Part shown: positions 1 through 11,201 of the stretch, piece after piece | Position numbering within the stretch: the first letter of the stretch is position 1 | Layout of the letters: each line of letters begins with the position of its first letter | DNA from: Toxonevra muliebris | Lineage: Eukaryota > Arthropoda > Insecta > Diptera > Pallopteridae | DNA length: 64,000 bases | Direction: 5' to 3' | NCBI GenBank assembly: GCA_963691655.1 | Contig: OY829328.1 | Coordinates: forward strand, 33,871,890 to 33,935,889 | Position numbers and translations under genes: made by a program | Notes under the pieces: model-generated | What the model saw: the letters and a program-made list of their open reading frames with translations, nothing else | Databases searched by the model: none | What the model was told of the DNA's origin: nothing

Positions 1-551
1 GTAATGATGATAATAATAAGTTCTTATATTTTCTCAGTTCAGTTCAGACCCAGACACTGGTTTGAATGATTTCTTCCGACAATTAGGCAAATAATACCCA
101 GCATTGGTCGTTGAAATTTGAAAAGTACTTAAGTCAGATTCCTTATGCTCTAATAAAAGAATTGATAACACTATGCAATAAAATTGAGTTTTTTCCATCG
201 GACTGGCGATTTGACATATGGTTTTGAGTAATTTTGGGTCGATGAGCTCGAACCTGAAGATTATTTTGCTCTATCACGTCAGGTTTTCGAGATAACGGTA
301 CATGAAATCATGAAAATGGCTTTAGTAAGACTGTACCAGGATATTCTTAATTTATGTCTTATCGTTTTTGGTGTCTATAGAAAAGCTGTTTAGTAGAAAA
401 GAAGCTAATTTTTTATGAACACAAGAATCTTCCATCTAAGCTCCATATCCCAAATGTTGAAAGTTTTTTAGGTACAGTTTGAACAATATTGCCTTCATGC
501 TAAAGGAATGATAAAAGTATTATAGTGTGCGTAGGAAAAAGTTTGCTTTTT
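1..551. other. AT-rich spacer, nothing recognised
   Basis: No open frame resembling a protein, no RNA gene and no delimited repeat was seen. A run of about twelve G begins near base 561, inside the left arm of the next feature. Confidence 0.5.
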
Positions 552-798
552 AAAAAGTATGGGGGGGGGGGGCGGGTTCCTAGAACATCAAAATATCCTC
601 CATCTTCTTATTCTTGGAAAAATATTATAAACAAGTCAAATTTCATACGTTTCAATAGTTTATAAAGTTTTAAAACTTAAAAAATTTTTTACTTTGAATT
701 TTACAAAAAATTATATGAAATTTGACTTTGTAAGGTTATTTTTCCAAGACTAAGGGGGTGGAGAGTGTCTTGATGTTCTAGGGCCCCCCATACTTTTT
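552..798. repeat. Foldback repeat with arms of about 90 bases
   Basis: The left arm (about 552-650) and right arm (about 713-798) are reverse complements with small indels and substitutions. Shared blocks include AAAAAGTATGGGGG, TAGAACATCAA, TTCTTGGAAAAAT and AAGTCAAATTTCATA. The loop of about 62 bases is almost pure A+T. This is the layout of a foldback MITE or the end of a foldback transposon. No clear target duplication was found, so the exact ends and superfamily are open. The two overlapping minus-strand ORFs here come from the arms and resemble no protein I know. Confidence 0.7.
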
Positions 799-809
799 GA
801 TGAGAAAAC

Positions 810-1329
810 ACGAAAATCATCTTCGTAAGAAGTGCAGCTATTTTTTTCTCCCATACGAGTTGGCAACAATTGCTTTGCCTTAATGTTGGATTCAACTAAC
901 GCAAAATTTACTCCAGCAATATTGATTCTATAGTGTGTGTCCCATGACACATTTGTATCCATTGGACACTAAAGTAGGTAAAAAAAAAATGATCAAATGC
1001 AAAACATTGATGCAACAGCGGAGTGGGAGCCCAATATATCCATTACATTCTGTCGAAGAAACCTTTTAGTATTGCAGACGGTGCTAATCATTGTCATATG
1101 ACATTTTGGCATTTGTTAACACATAATGATTTTTAAAACGAGAAAATCAAAGTCAATAAGTAAAAGTTATAAGGTTTTTAAGTTAAAAATACTATCAAAA
1201 CTTACATCAATGCCAAAGATGGCTAATGATGATGCCAAAAGCCTCAATCAGTGTTTGGGTAGTGATGGATATAAAACTGTAATCCTTAGCTTTGCGTGCG
1301 TAGAAATATTATGGCTACAAGTTTGAGAG
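810..1329. other. AT-rich spacer, no supported gene
   Basis: Short ORFs of 60-70 codons occur on both strands, but none has a recognisable domain, a coding-like composition or splice signals. Confidence 0.4.
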
Positions 1330-1955
1330 TTTTCTTCTTACTCTCTCTTGTTTTCTGTTGTCTGTTCGGCTTGCAATTTTTTTTCCACTTCTTTTCTTAA
1401 TTTTTTCTTTGTCGTCCTTTTTTTCTCCTTCTCTCTATTTCTTTATTACCTCTTATCTTTACTTTTCTCACGTCCTTTCTCAATCCTCTCTATCGGCTTT
1501 CAACTACCTTTTCTGTTCCATCTTCTCTTAATTTCTCTCTCTCCCACTTACTCTCTACCTCTTTAAGTCTCCTCTCCTTTCTCTGTTCCTCCCTCCTTTT
1601 CCTACTTTTTTGCTCTCTCTCTCTTTCATTTTCTTTCTACCTCTTTAAGTCTGTTCCTCCCTCTCTTTTACTACTATATTTTTTCTTTTCCTCCTCTTTC
1701 TCTCCTTTTTCCTTCCTTTTCTTCCTTTTTTAACACACTCTGATTCTCATCTTTCTTGACTCTCTTCTCTCTCTTCCCCTCTTTTCATTGTCGTTCTCTC
1801 ATTTCAATATGTTTTTGGTGGTATTTGCCATTTCCCTTTAAATTCTTCCCTTTACTTTTTCTTTTGCTCTATCTCATATCTATTCATCTTCCGCCTCCTT
1901 CTCATCGTCTTCATATTCTAAATTCCTACTTTTGTTCATTTTCTTTTCTTTTTTT
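1330..1955. repeat. Pyrimidine-rich (CT) tract, about 0.6 kb
   Basis: The plus strand is overwhelmingly C and T, with runs such as TCTCTCTCTCTTTC and repeated TTCCTCCCTC and TACCTCTTTAAGTC segments. TACCTCTTTAAGTC occurs twice (about 1556 and 1638), so part of it is a degenerate tandem repeat. ORFs rich in Phe, Leu and Ser here are products of base composition and are not genes. Confidence 0.75.
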
Positions 1956-4489
1956 AATACATGGTTAATAATCAATGGTTAATGAAAATCAAAAATAAAA
2001 TGGCAGACAAAAAAGCGAATGTCACCAAAACGAATTGCTGGAGAATTGCCTGTACGAGCAAGTCTGTACTCTTCCCCTTTCGTTTCTCCTCTCTTTCGCA
2101 CAAAGACATGAATTGCGCAATTTTTATTGTCGAATCTGAATTGGAACTTATTTAACCTTTCTCAATTTGTCGCCTCTTCTTATGTCTTTCTCCCTCAATA
2201 TCGCTTTTCTCAAAATATCTCGCTGCTTTCTGTCTTCTGTTTATCCAGAAAAATCTCCTAATGACCCGCTGGTTAATTTTGGTATTTCCTCTTTTGGCAA
2301 CCGATCACAAAAAGCCAAAAAATTTGATCGAATTAAACTTTAGTTATTGTTTTTTGAATATTTAATTTTGTGGTGCTCTAGTTTTAATTTTTTGGCCCCT
2401 TTGGCCTCATGATCAACGATAAAAATGTAAGCAATTTACATCGGAAAGGGAGCGCGATGCTTATCCTGACGACCTCCTCTCCCGGCAGGATTCGCCAGTA
2501 TGACTTACTCATATTAATTAATTATTACTCATACGTCATGTGGCACAAAAACTCGTACATGTAAATTAGTATAAAATATTTAAATTCCACAATTCAAAAA
2601 CGTTATAAAAACGATGAAACAATTGCATTTCATTTACAAATTCAAATAAAAAGTGCAAATTAATTTAACTTAAATATTCACATGCCTATTCCTTATTTAT
2701 TTACAAATTTATTTGCATACCATTATTTACAATTGCCTAACAATTTATTAAATATTTTGCGATGGTATGAGAGCAAAAAGCGCAAAAAGAAAACAACTGC
2801 ATGTAACAACAATAACAAAACCACTAAAATAAAATAAATTTGCGAATTCTGTACTAATATAACATGCATGTTAGTTTTTTTTACATGCATAGATAAATAC
2901 AAGATGTAATATGAAAATTATTTGTTGGTACAAATGTCGCACCGAAAAAGTTTTTATGCCAAATACATGCAGACAAATGTTGGTTGACGATGGCGGGAGC
3001 AATAGCAACAAAAGTTGTAATAATTGAACAAATACAGACGAACGCAAACACACAATTAAACATTCTAGTGCTACTACAGTATTATATTCTCAATGGACAA
3101 AAGTTGCAGTCAACATGCAATAGATAAACACACACAAGTACATAAAAAAGAAAATGCATACAAAACATATATTTACGTAGGTACAAGCAATTGCATTGTA
3201 TATTTTTTGGCACATGCAATGCTCTGTTTTTGAATACAACAATAAAAAGTACGAAAAAAGTTATGTAAAAACAAATATGAAAAGGAACAAATGAATGGAA
3301 AGAATAAAATGAAATGATGTAAAGTGAAAGTTTTCAACTATTTTTCTTTGCTTTGGGTTATTTTTATATCAAAAATCCTAAAATGGAATTTAAAAATAGT
3401 AAACTACACACATACTTACATTCACATACAACAAAAGATAAAAATGGTGAAATGATTTCTTTATATATACAATACATACATTGAAAAGTTAACATGTATG
3501 TAGTTGAAGAAAAATTGCATGCAACAACATTTGCATAGATAAGGAAATGGTTGAAATTTACAATTCACATCTTTATGTGCACTGTATGAATGCAAGCATA
3601 TGCATGTACATGAACGTGTGTATAAGTATGTATATGTACTATGTGCGTGCTTACAAAGAAAAGGAAAAAGAAATAGAGCAGCAGTTACAACAACAGCAGC
3701 AGTAGCAGTTTGAACAATTTTTACTTGAATTTGCTATAGAGTTTTAATTTTTTGTTTTTCATTTAAAAATAACAACTTTTTTACGTACATTCAAATGCGA
3801 GCTAAAATAACAAAACTGAAATTACAATTAAATTAGTTTATAGAGGTATAATATAACGAGAAATTTTTTGACAAAATTCGATTTCTAAAAATCTACATGC
3901 TCATTGCGTTCGTTTAGAAATATACCTGTTTATTTTTCTAAAACATTTCAGGCCTGTGTAATATGGCACTATTCAGAATTTAAATAAAATCACTAGATTT
4001 ACAGAAGTGAATATTTGCGGAATAATAAATGACTAATTTATAATGCTGCTCTTATCTTCGAATATTTGTATATATATAAATAAATATACAAATAAGTTTT
4101 TATTATCCCCAACGTAAAGAGTGTTACCTTTTCTTTAAATTCAAAATTTTTTTTTTATTTCAGCCATTCATACTATAAAAAATATATTATATTGCAAAAG
4201 CGCTCACGATTTTAAAAAGTAAACAGTTGTTAAATTATAAGTAATAACAATTTTTGTGTTTCAGTGTGATAAGTAACGATTTGACGTTTTTTGATAATTT
4301 TAAATTATTTTTATATAAAAAAACGAAATTTTATAAAAACAAATTTAAATACTGTTTAGGGCCTCAAACAAACCTGGCAGCACATTCACAAAATAGGAAT
4401 TATAGAAAATATCTCAGCCGTTTTTATTATTTCTAAGTTTTTAAATTTACCTTGGCTTACTTCAAATACGAACAGCAATCATCAAGCTA
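1956..4489. other. AT-rich spacer with decayed short repeats
   Basis: No gene is supported. About 2396-2500 resembles the 135-base hAT-type MITE at 11067-11201: it shares TCATGA(T/C)CAACGAT, an ACATCGG or TCATCGG block and a GGATTCGC-like end. The rest carries many ACATACATA, TGCATG and CAGCAG simple motifs. Nothing supports a promoter or exon. Confidence 0.4.
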
Positions 4490-5719
4490 GCAACCAAAAA
4501 AATAATGAAGCCCTATTCAGCTTTGCCTGCGTGGATCAGGCTGATGTTTTGCTGGCTTTCCCATCAGTTAAATCAAACGCTATAGGTCTGGATGGAATGC
4601 ATCCAACTTTTATAAAAGCTCTTTTACCAATATTATTGCCGTATTTTACATATTTTTTTAATTCCATAAAGATTTCGAAAAAATCATGCATAAGCAAATG
4701 AGTATGTAACTAACTTTTCCAAAATGGTCCAGTCGCCGAGAAGCAATCTGGCTTCAAGCCAAAAATAAGCTGTATTACTGCCCTTATTGACGTTTCAGAA
4801 GACTTAAGATCTGCATTAGATGCTAACAACATATCAATACTGACTCTTTTTTGATCACCCTAAAGCGTTTGCTTCAGTGAACCTGAACGTCTGTTTTTTT
4901 AGCAGTCCAACGTGATGTTCCACAGGGATCAGTGCTGAGGCCTTTGATCTTTATTATGTACTTTAATGATATGCCCAAAATGTTACAGAACTTTTCAGAT
5001 GATGCTCAGCTCTATATATGTAGTGAACCCAACAACATTAATTCATGTATCGCAAAATTGAATGAGGACTTAACCCCGCATACAGACTTGGGCAAATGTG
5101 AACGATCTTTGTCTTAACACCGACAAATCAAAATGTATGATACGGAATGCTTCGCGCCTTCTGGGTAACACAATATTACACCCCTCAACCAATTAGGATA
5201 CTGTTAGCTAAAACTTACCTTCTACCTACCTTGCTCTATGGGTGCAAGCTGTATGCTAACTGTGATAGCACCTGCAAATACAAAATAAACGTACTACTTT
5301 TGTATATAACAACATAGCTAGGTATATTTACGGTCTAAGACGCTTCGATCACGTATCCACCTATGCTAGAATAATTGTTGGTATTTCACTGGATACTATT
5401 TTAAATCTACTTACTCAGCTACACAAATCCGACATAAGTACTTAGCCTCAGTGCGCCAGTTTTATATATATGCTATATGCCTTTGGAACTCCTTACCTAC
5501 TCACTTGCAAACCCTTAGTAGCGTAGCGCAATTTAAAGCTTAGCTAATACAATATATTTCTAATACTTTTGCTCAAAATTTAATTTATTTTTAAATATAT
5601 TTTTAATTTTAGTTTTAATTTCAATAAATTGTATAATTGTTGTGACTTAAGCTTCTTAATAAAATATTGTAAATCTTGTAGCTTAAGGATTATACATTTC
5701 TTAAATAAATAAATAAATA
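4490..5719 (+). mobile_element. Decayed jockey-like non-LTR retrotransposon (RT and 3' end)
   Basis: Scattered plus-strand frames give the ordered landmarks of a jockey/CR1-type reverse transcriptase. The N-terminal RT block reads KSNAIGLDGMHPTFIKA near 4570. PQGSVLRPLIFIMYFNDMP follows near 4920, and the catalytic loop normally FADD reads FSDDAQLYI near 4996, so its first catalytic Asp is missing. The C-terminal blocks are NNIARYIYGLRRFDHVSTY near 5310 and a relic of the WNSLP motif near 5490. The copy ends in TAAATAAATAAATAA, a usual 3' tail of such elements. Several frameshifts and stops, loss of the endonuclease region and an internal deletion between the RT blocks make it inactive. The 5' boundary is approximate. 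Clade placement rests on motif recognition only. Confidence 0.85.
4932..5117 (+). pseudogene. RT fragment with PQGSV and FSDD motifs
   Basis: This is the longest intact frame inside the retrotransposon above. It covers the stretch after the PQGSVLRPL block, through YFNDMP and FSDDAQLYI (expected FADD), to a T-less C-terminal part where the frame breaks at ...GKCERSLS. In an intact RT, this region holds the two adjacent catalytic aspartates. The change at the second position of FADD and the stop on both sides show a dead copy. Confidence 0.8.
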
Positions 5720-5939
5720 ATGAAGTATTTCCCTTAAGAAAAAATTATTGATTGTAATAAATGTAAACGTAAAGGGTGCAATTCGGATACACAAAAAAAT
5801 CAGAGAAAACGAAAAAAAGAGTTGTTACTTAATAATTTTGGAAATCGTGAAATAAGAAGCTTAGTTTCAATGAAAAAATTTTTTTTTCGAGTAAAGTTCA
5901 AAAACTCATCAAGATTGAAAAAGTAATTTGTTATGCAAA

Positions 5940-6160
5940 AAATTTTTTGTCAGCCATCCATGGTGCTTGCTGGAGGTCTTCAAGTTCTACCAACTTCTTT
6001 AGATGCTCTGATTGGGCCTTTTTTTTTGTACGTGCTTCTTTAGAGGTGTATTCCATTCAGAAGCCAATAGAAGCTTAATCATTGCGAGTTTCTTCAATTT
6101 TCAACGATCGAAAACGTTTTCTTTTAGCTATTATGATAGAAAAAGTTATGCAGATTACGA
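5940..6160. other. Spacer, nothing recognised
   Basis: AT-rich sequence between the jockey-like tail and the palindromic array. No frame or repeat boundary could be supported. Confidence 0.35.
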
Positions 6161-6620
6161 ACTCAAAATCGCGGATCTGATGTGGTGAAAGATTTTTTAA
6201 AAATTGGTCAGATTAACTTCAAACTCGTTATTCAGGAATTTTTGGGGTCGCTGATTACAAATCTGGTATCAGATTTTGAAAATGCAAAATGGCTGATCCA
6301 AAAGAAGAAGAAGAATTTTAAAAAATTTATGAAATTCGCTTGAAACTCGTTACTTGGGGTTTTCAGGGTCACTGATTACGAACTTTATGTCAAATTTGCA
6401 ATCAACGACCCTAAAGACTCCGGAGTAACGAGTTTCTATCGAAACCGATGAGCTTAGAAAATAGTCAGGCATACTGGATCCGCCTTTTTCAGTTTTGAAA
6501 ATTTAATTTCATATTCCTAATCAGCGTCCTCAGAAACTCCTAAGTAATGAATTTTAAACGAATGCAAATTGATCTTGCATCCGCCATTTTGAATTTTAAA
6601 ATTTGATACATAACTTAGTT
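6160..6620. repeat. Head-to-head repeat array around a palindromic centre
   Basis: A unit of about 120 bases containing AAACTCGTTA, GGGTC(G/A)CTGATTAC and CAAAATGGC(T/G)GATCC occurs about twice in forward orientation (near 6223 and 6344). It then occurs about twice in reverse orientation (near 6400 and 6500). The central pair, 6343-6383 and 6393-6440, forms an imperfect hairpin with arms of about 41 bases. GGGTC-GCTGATTACGAATCTG units are familiar as dispersed satellite-like repeats in insect genomes. A related single unit lies near 50548. No coding capacity. Confidence 0.65.
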
Positions 6621-7099
6621 ACCGCACTAAAAACCTTTGCTATTATCTATTTTTTAAAAAAATTCCCAATTTTATAAAATGCATGACTATTTTTTCAAAA
6701 ATATGTGGATTCATAGAATATATTAGCATAAACTTTATTATTAAATATTAAATAAAGTTTTGCGGTAAGAGTTGATTTAAACTATTAAATAACACACAAA
6801 TAAATAAGGTTGTAACTTTCTCTCAATGTTGGTTTTTTTAACATCTCTTGGTAGAAATACTATTTACATAAAAGCAGTGCCGAAAACAGTTAAATTAAAG
6901 AATCATATCTTTAATGTTTTTGAAAAGTGTCTAATGGTTTCGAATTCGTCACAAATGCTTTTACCTTTTCAAAGTTTTAAAATTGAAATTAATTAAACTT
7001 AATAAATATCAATTTTTCATCACAAAAAAGCATTTCGTTTGCAAAAGACCCATTTATAGAAGATCCATTTAGAGAAGCAAGAGAGCCTGGCCTCCTCGG

Positions 7100-7560
7100 G
7101 TAGTAGCACGTGTAGGTTTTTTTTCCTATCTATTGTTAGCTATATTGCCACGTACGCTCGATTTTCAGGTTGTTGTAGACATATCTAGATGATGAACTAC
7201 ATGAGGTGTAGGAAATTTTCTTCATTTGATTTGCAGCTGTTTTGAATGTCACTATGATCTGGTACCCAATACAAATGCACCCTGAATCGTTCAGATATCT
7301 CATTAAGAGATAAGAGGTAATTAAAGACTACCTTAGAGGTAGTGACTAGTTGAGTGGCTAATTGGCTATCAGTAAAAATATCACGTCTACTTTAATCGCC
7401 GCAGATACCTCTTCTGAAACACGCTGCAGTAATCCGGAAGGCAAAAATATATTTGAATGACTAGACTATTTTCAAAGATACTCCCTCTCAATTTAAAGCC
7501 ACCAGTAAAAACAGAATAGACTTTTCCTCTCTCGCTAATCTTATCAGTTAGGAATATGCG
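7100..7560 (-). pseudogene. Relic of a non-LTR retrotransposon RNase H domain
   Basis: Read on the minus strand in shifting frames, this stretch gives the order of an RNase H1-like domain. LPDYCSVFQK lies near 7430, IFTDSQLATQLVTTSK near 7370 and LNEISERFRVHLYWVPDHSD near 7270, ending in NEENFLHL. These match the ...SVFQAE...TDSQAA...WVPGHS.I.GNE... pattern of the RNase H found after the RT in I/LOA-type elements. The TDS aspartate is kept. The PGH glycine is changed to Asp (PDH), and the GNE block is degraded. No intact frame remains. The element ends are not visible. Confidence 0.7.
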
Positions 7561-8189
7561 TGTTAAACTTAATCCTACTTATATTCAAAGTTGATCCTAA
7601 TATTTCCTCAAAGAATGGGGAAATAACTATAATATTCATATTCATATACATATTTGCTCGAATGTCAGCTTTTGATATTCGTATTTGTATGTGCATCCGT
7701 TACATCACTTATTTTTATTTATACTAGCTAAGATTTCACGCACTCATGTTTAAGTACTGCTAAAATGAAAGTAATCGCGTGCACTTGAGCACATCCATAG
7801 TTACTTAGACTGACTTATACTCACTTAATCACACCTACTTGCTTATGAGTCATGCTCACTCTCATTCACGAATAGCTCATTTGTGACTATACCATCAAAA
7901 CTCCAATATTTGAAAGTTTTGAGACCGCCATACTAAATATGTATACAAAAAAAATTTTATAAGCTTATATAGTGCATTCGCAAAAAAATTATATGCTCTC
8001 TTACGATCACATATGATCACTCTAGTTCCCTTAGGATCACTCACGATCATTTACTCATGCCCACACTTGTTCATATACAATAGCTGCTTTAAGTTTATAT
8101 CAGAGCCGAAAGGAAAGGTACGTTATGGGTACACCTCAGACTCATGATCTGCGACACTTGCTTAAGATAGAGAATACTTTATAACTGTT

Positions 8190-8890
8190 TGAAAGTGTAC
8201 TTACTTACTGCAATCCTCTTCTCCTAGTTGAGCATAGGGCCTCAACAATTGATCTGAGTCTGACTCGGTTTGGTGCTTCACGGCATATATCAGTCCAGCT
8301 ATATTTGGCGTAGTTAAGTTCTGTTTCAACAGTTCTTCGTCAGGTTTTTGCTGGTGCACCAGGACGTCGAGAGCCTTGAGGGTTACAACGTAGAGCTTGG
8401 CGTGCAATACTGTTGGGGTTCTTACGGAGAGTATGGCCAATCTATCGCCGTTTTCGTCTTTTAATCTCCCCTACTGCCGATGCTTGACTTGTGCGGCTCC
8501 ATAGTTCTTCATTAGAGATACGATGTGGCCACCAAAATCCGTCTCATACACTTGTTGAATACGTGACTCAATTCGGTTAGAACATTTCCTCGTCTCAGAA
8601 CCATAGTATAAAATAGATTTCACGTTTGAATTGAAGATTCGTAATTTCTTTTTGAGTGCAATTTGGTTTGACTTCCAAATATTACTTAGCAAGCCGAAGG
8701 CAGACTTAGCCTTATTAACTTTGACACTGACATCTTCATCGGCACCACTTTTATTTGACACAACGCTCCCCAGGTACGTAAAAAATTGCACACGCTCGAT
8801 ATCTTCATATTCGAGCTTAAGATTATTAGATGTGATACTGCAATACCCGCTGTTCATAAACTTGGTTTTCTTAATGCTGATCTCCAAATG
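8190..8890 (-). mobile_element. 5'-truncated non-LTR retrotransposon, C-terminal RT region
   Basis: The minus strand begins at LEISIKKTKFM, the normal RT block GLEI...KTK, and runs through FFTYLGSVVSNKSGADEDVS, KAKSAFGLLSNIWKSNQ and VKSILYYGSET. Near 8525 the frame shifts to WWPHRISNEELWSRTSQ, then IGHTLRKNPNSIARQAL and NPQGSRRPGAP, ending in ...VRLRSIVEALCSTRRRG. This C-terminal order (YLGS, LLYG-ET, ISNEELW, GHTLRK, NPQG-R-RGRP, WR-ALC) belongs to a non-LTR family common in arthropods. I do not assign a clade. The cut at KTK shows 5' truncation, as in incomplete reverse transcription. A related tail lies at 34408-34795. Confidence 0.85.
8471..8887 (-). pseudogene. RT thumb/C-terminal fragment (YLGS and LYYGSET motifs)
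   Basis: This 138-codon frame holds the segment after the catalytic region: YLGSVVSNKSGADEDVSVKV, IFNSNVKSILYYGSET and a C-terminal part. Its last 20 codons are out of frame: the true continuation, WPHRISNEELW, is in the next frame. The catalytic FADD box is not present in this copy. The start Met is internal to the RT and is not a translation start. Confidence 0.8.
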
Positions 8891-8899
8891 TAATGAATA

Positions 8900-11058
8900 A
8901 TAAATAAATTAACAGATATTTATAGCAAATTCACTTTATAGCAATTTAATATTATTTATTAATTTTTTCCAGGCACGTTGGTTAAATTACTTGCTTGCTT
9001 GCACCTATTACTTCCAGACTTACCACTGATCGTTAAGCAACCAACAAGAAAAAACCTTCGGCCTATAGCTGTTATAACAAAAGGTTTCCATAGCACAATT
9101 AGATGAAAAACTAAAGCCCCTACTCAAAACCCCATACTATAAATAATTTCCTAATGAAATATGTAATTAAGATTCCGCAACCGAAATTAAAGAAATTTTT
9201 ATAAGTATCCTATAAAAGTAATGTCTAACGAGAATTTTTAACATTATTTTCTTCTAACAAAATGGTTTCACTTTTATCAAAACAACAATTTTTCTACTTT
9301 TCACATAAAATATAAAACTCTTTTATTGTTAACAAACACCTGCAGTTATATAAATCCTTTACATTCATTTTAACCTTTTTTGTTGTTTTGTTTTAGTTTC
9401 GTTCTCACATTTTCCTCAACATTGCACATAAACAAAATAAAAATGGTATCAGAGAAAGTTGAAGAAATTTCACAAAACATTTTGCATACTTATATAAAAA
9501 TCAAGAATCACGCACTTTTAACCCAAGAGCTACCCAAGACCTTACCCGTACTTACTCTCAGCGCTCATGAAAGGCGACTACATTGACAACAATATAATAA
9601 AAAAGAAAACAATCTTAAGTGCACAAATACATATACATATTTGTATTTGAACCAGAAAAAATGTTGAGTAAGGCAGGGGATGTTGGGAAAATCAAGCGCA
9701 CATGCAAAAAAAAAAAAAAAAAGAACAAAGTGCGATAAGTATTTTTCCATTTTCTTCTCTTCTGCTTTTTTGCAGTATGTATTGTTTTTTTTTTAAGCTC
9801 GCTTTCATAACTATGGAAAAGAAATCGCAAAATCGTTTTGCTGCTGCTGTCTGTTTTTCAGCTTTTATTTTTTCAAACAGAAAAATGTAAAATATCATAC
9901 ATTTCAGGCATATTTCATTTTGATGCTGCTGCTGCTGCTGCTGCTTAAAATATCGTTGCTGTTGCTTTTACTGTTGCTGCTTTTCTTCCACTATACTTTT
10001 AGATACTTAATTTTTCTTCTTCGTTCTTTTTAGCTTTGAGGCAGTTTAAGAAAATTTAGTGCTTGAGATTTTTCAAAAACAACAAAAATGTTAAACAAAA
10101 AATTATTATATGCATTTCGCTTTGTGTATCTGATAAATTGAAATTTCTTCTTGTCTTTTTCTGTTATATTTCTTTTTTTCTTTAGTTTTTGCTCTTTGCA
10201 ATTTTAGTAGTATGTTTTAGTGTAGTTAAGATTTTTTGCACAAAAAGTAAAAAAAAAGTAAAAGGTTTTTATAGTAATTGTAATTTCATGCAAATAAATA
10301 TGAGAAGAATTGCTACTACAGAGAATTAAATTTTGAGAAATTGCTCAAAAATTTATAAAGAAGTAGTAGAAGTTATGTACGATGAAGTGAAAGTGCACGT
10401 AGTAACTGAAAATTGGATTTCTTTTGTTTTTATAACTTCGCTCACACATTACGTTTTTATGTGTTATGTTAGATAAAATATAGAACAATTCTTTATGTTT
10501 GTGAAAGATCAAAATTTGCATGAAAAATCACAAATCGACTTAAGTAGGCCACTAAGTAATTTTAAATGTTGCCAAAACTCGGTATTACTCCATTTTACAA
10601 TTAAAACCTATTCTCGATTCCACATTTGTTCTATGCTTAATAATTTAAGCATAAGCAAAACTTTAAAACTAATTACAAACATAAACATATACATTTACAA
10701 ATCAAAACACTCTCGTAACTACTCCTCACACATGTTCATTTAAAATGTAAATTTTAAATTGTTTCAAATACATTTACATTGACAAATGTCAGCACAACAA
10801 CGTTAGTAATACAATAAACTTTTACTTTGAGGTTGTCAAATTCAGACACATACGATACTTGAGTGAGTATGCATGTATATGTATAGAAATCACACCCAGC
10901 AAAAAATTAGTTAAGCATAACTTCTAAAACCAATTCTATCACGTGTTAATAGAAATACTTATTAGATAAAATTGGAGAAGGGAGAGAACACTTTGGCCCT
11001 CCATAGCAATCAGTTTAGTAAGTCATTGTATTTCACCTGGTGTGCTGTTATCCTATTA
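8900..11058. other. AT-rich spacer with (CTG)n and homopolymer runs
   Basis: No gene was recognised. A CTG/CAG microsatellite lies at about 9923-9946, and an A run at 9706-9722 explains overlapping short ORFs on both strands. The sequence has many A- and T-rich runs. No exon-like segment with good splice sites was seen. Confidence 0.4.
9923..9946. repeat. (TGC)n trinucleotide microsatellite
   Basis: About seven to eight uninterrupted TGC units, followed at 9957-9982 by looser TTGCTGTTGC repeats. Confidence 0.9.
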
Positions 11059-11066
11059 GTCTCTTG

Positions 11067-11201
11067 CACTAGCGGATTCAGAGATTTCCTAAGGGGAATT
11101 AATATATTTTTTTTTTTTGTTCATGACCAACGATCAAAATGTATGAGATTTTCATCGGCGAGAAGGAAATTTAAACCTCCTTACCCTAGGATCAGCTTGT
11201 G
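11067..11201. mobile_element. 135-base hAT-type MITE
   Basis: The left end CACTAGCGGATTCAGAG and the inverted right end CACAAGCTGATCCTAGG match at 11 or more of 15 positions. The flanks GTCTCTTG and GTGTCTTT agree at 6 of 8 bases, which fits a decayed 8-base target duplication of the hAT superfamily. It has no coding capacity. Related copies are seen at about 40716-40851 and 58980-59116. Weaker traces lie at about 2396-2500 and 16770-16855. Confidence 0.6.

Noticed and set aside
750..962. Minus-strand ORFs of 64-70 codons at 701-962
   Set aside because: They overlap the right foldback arm, have no recognised domain and are not protein-like outside the arm.
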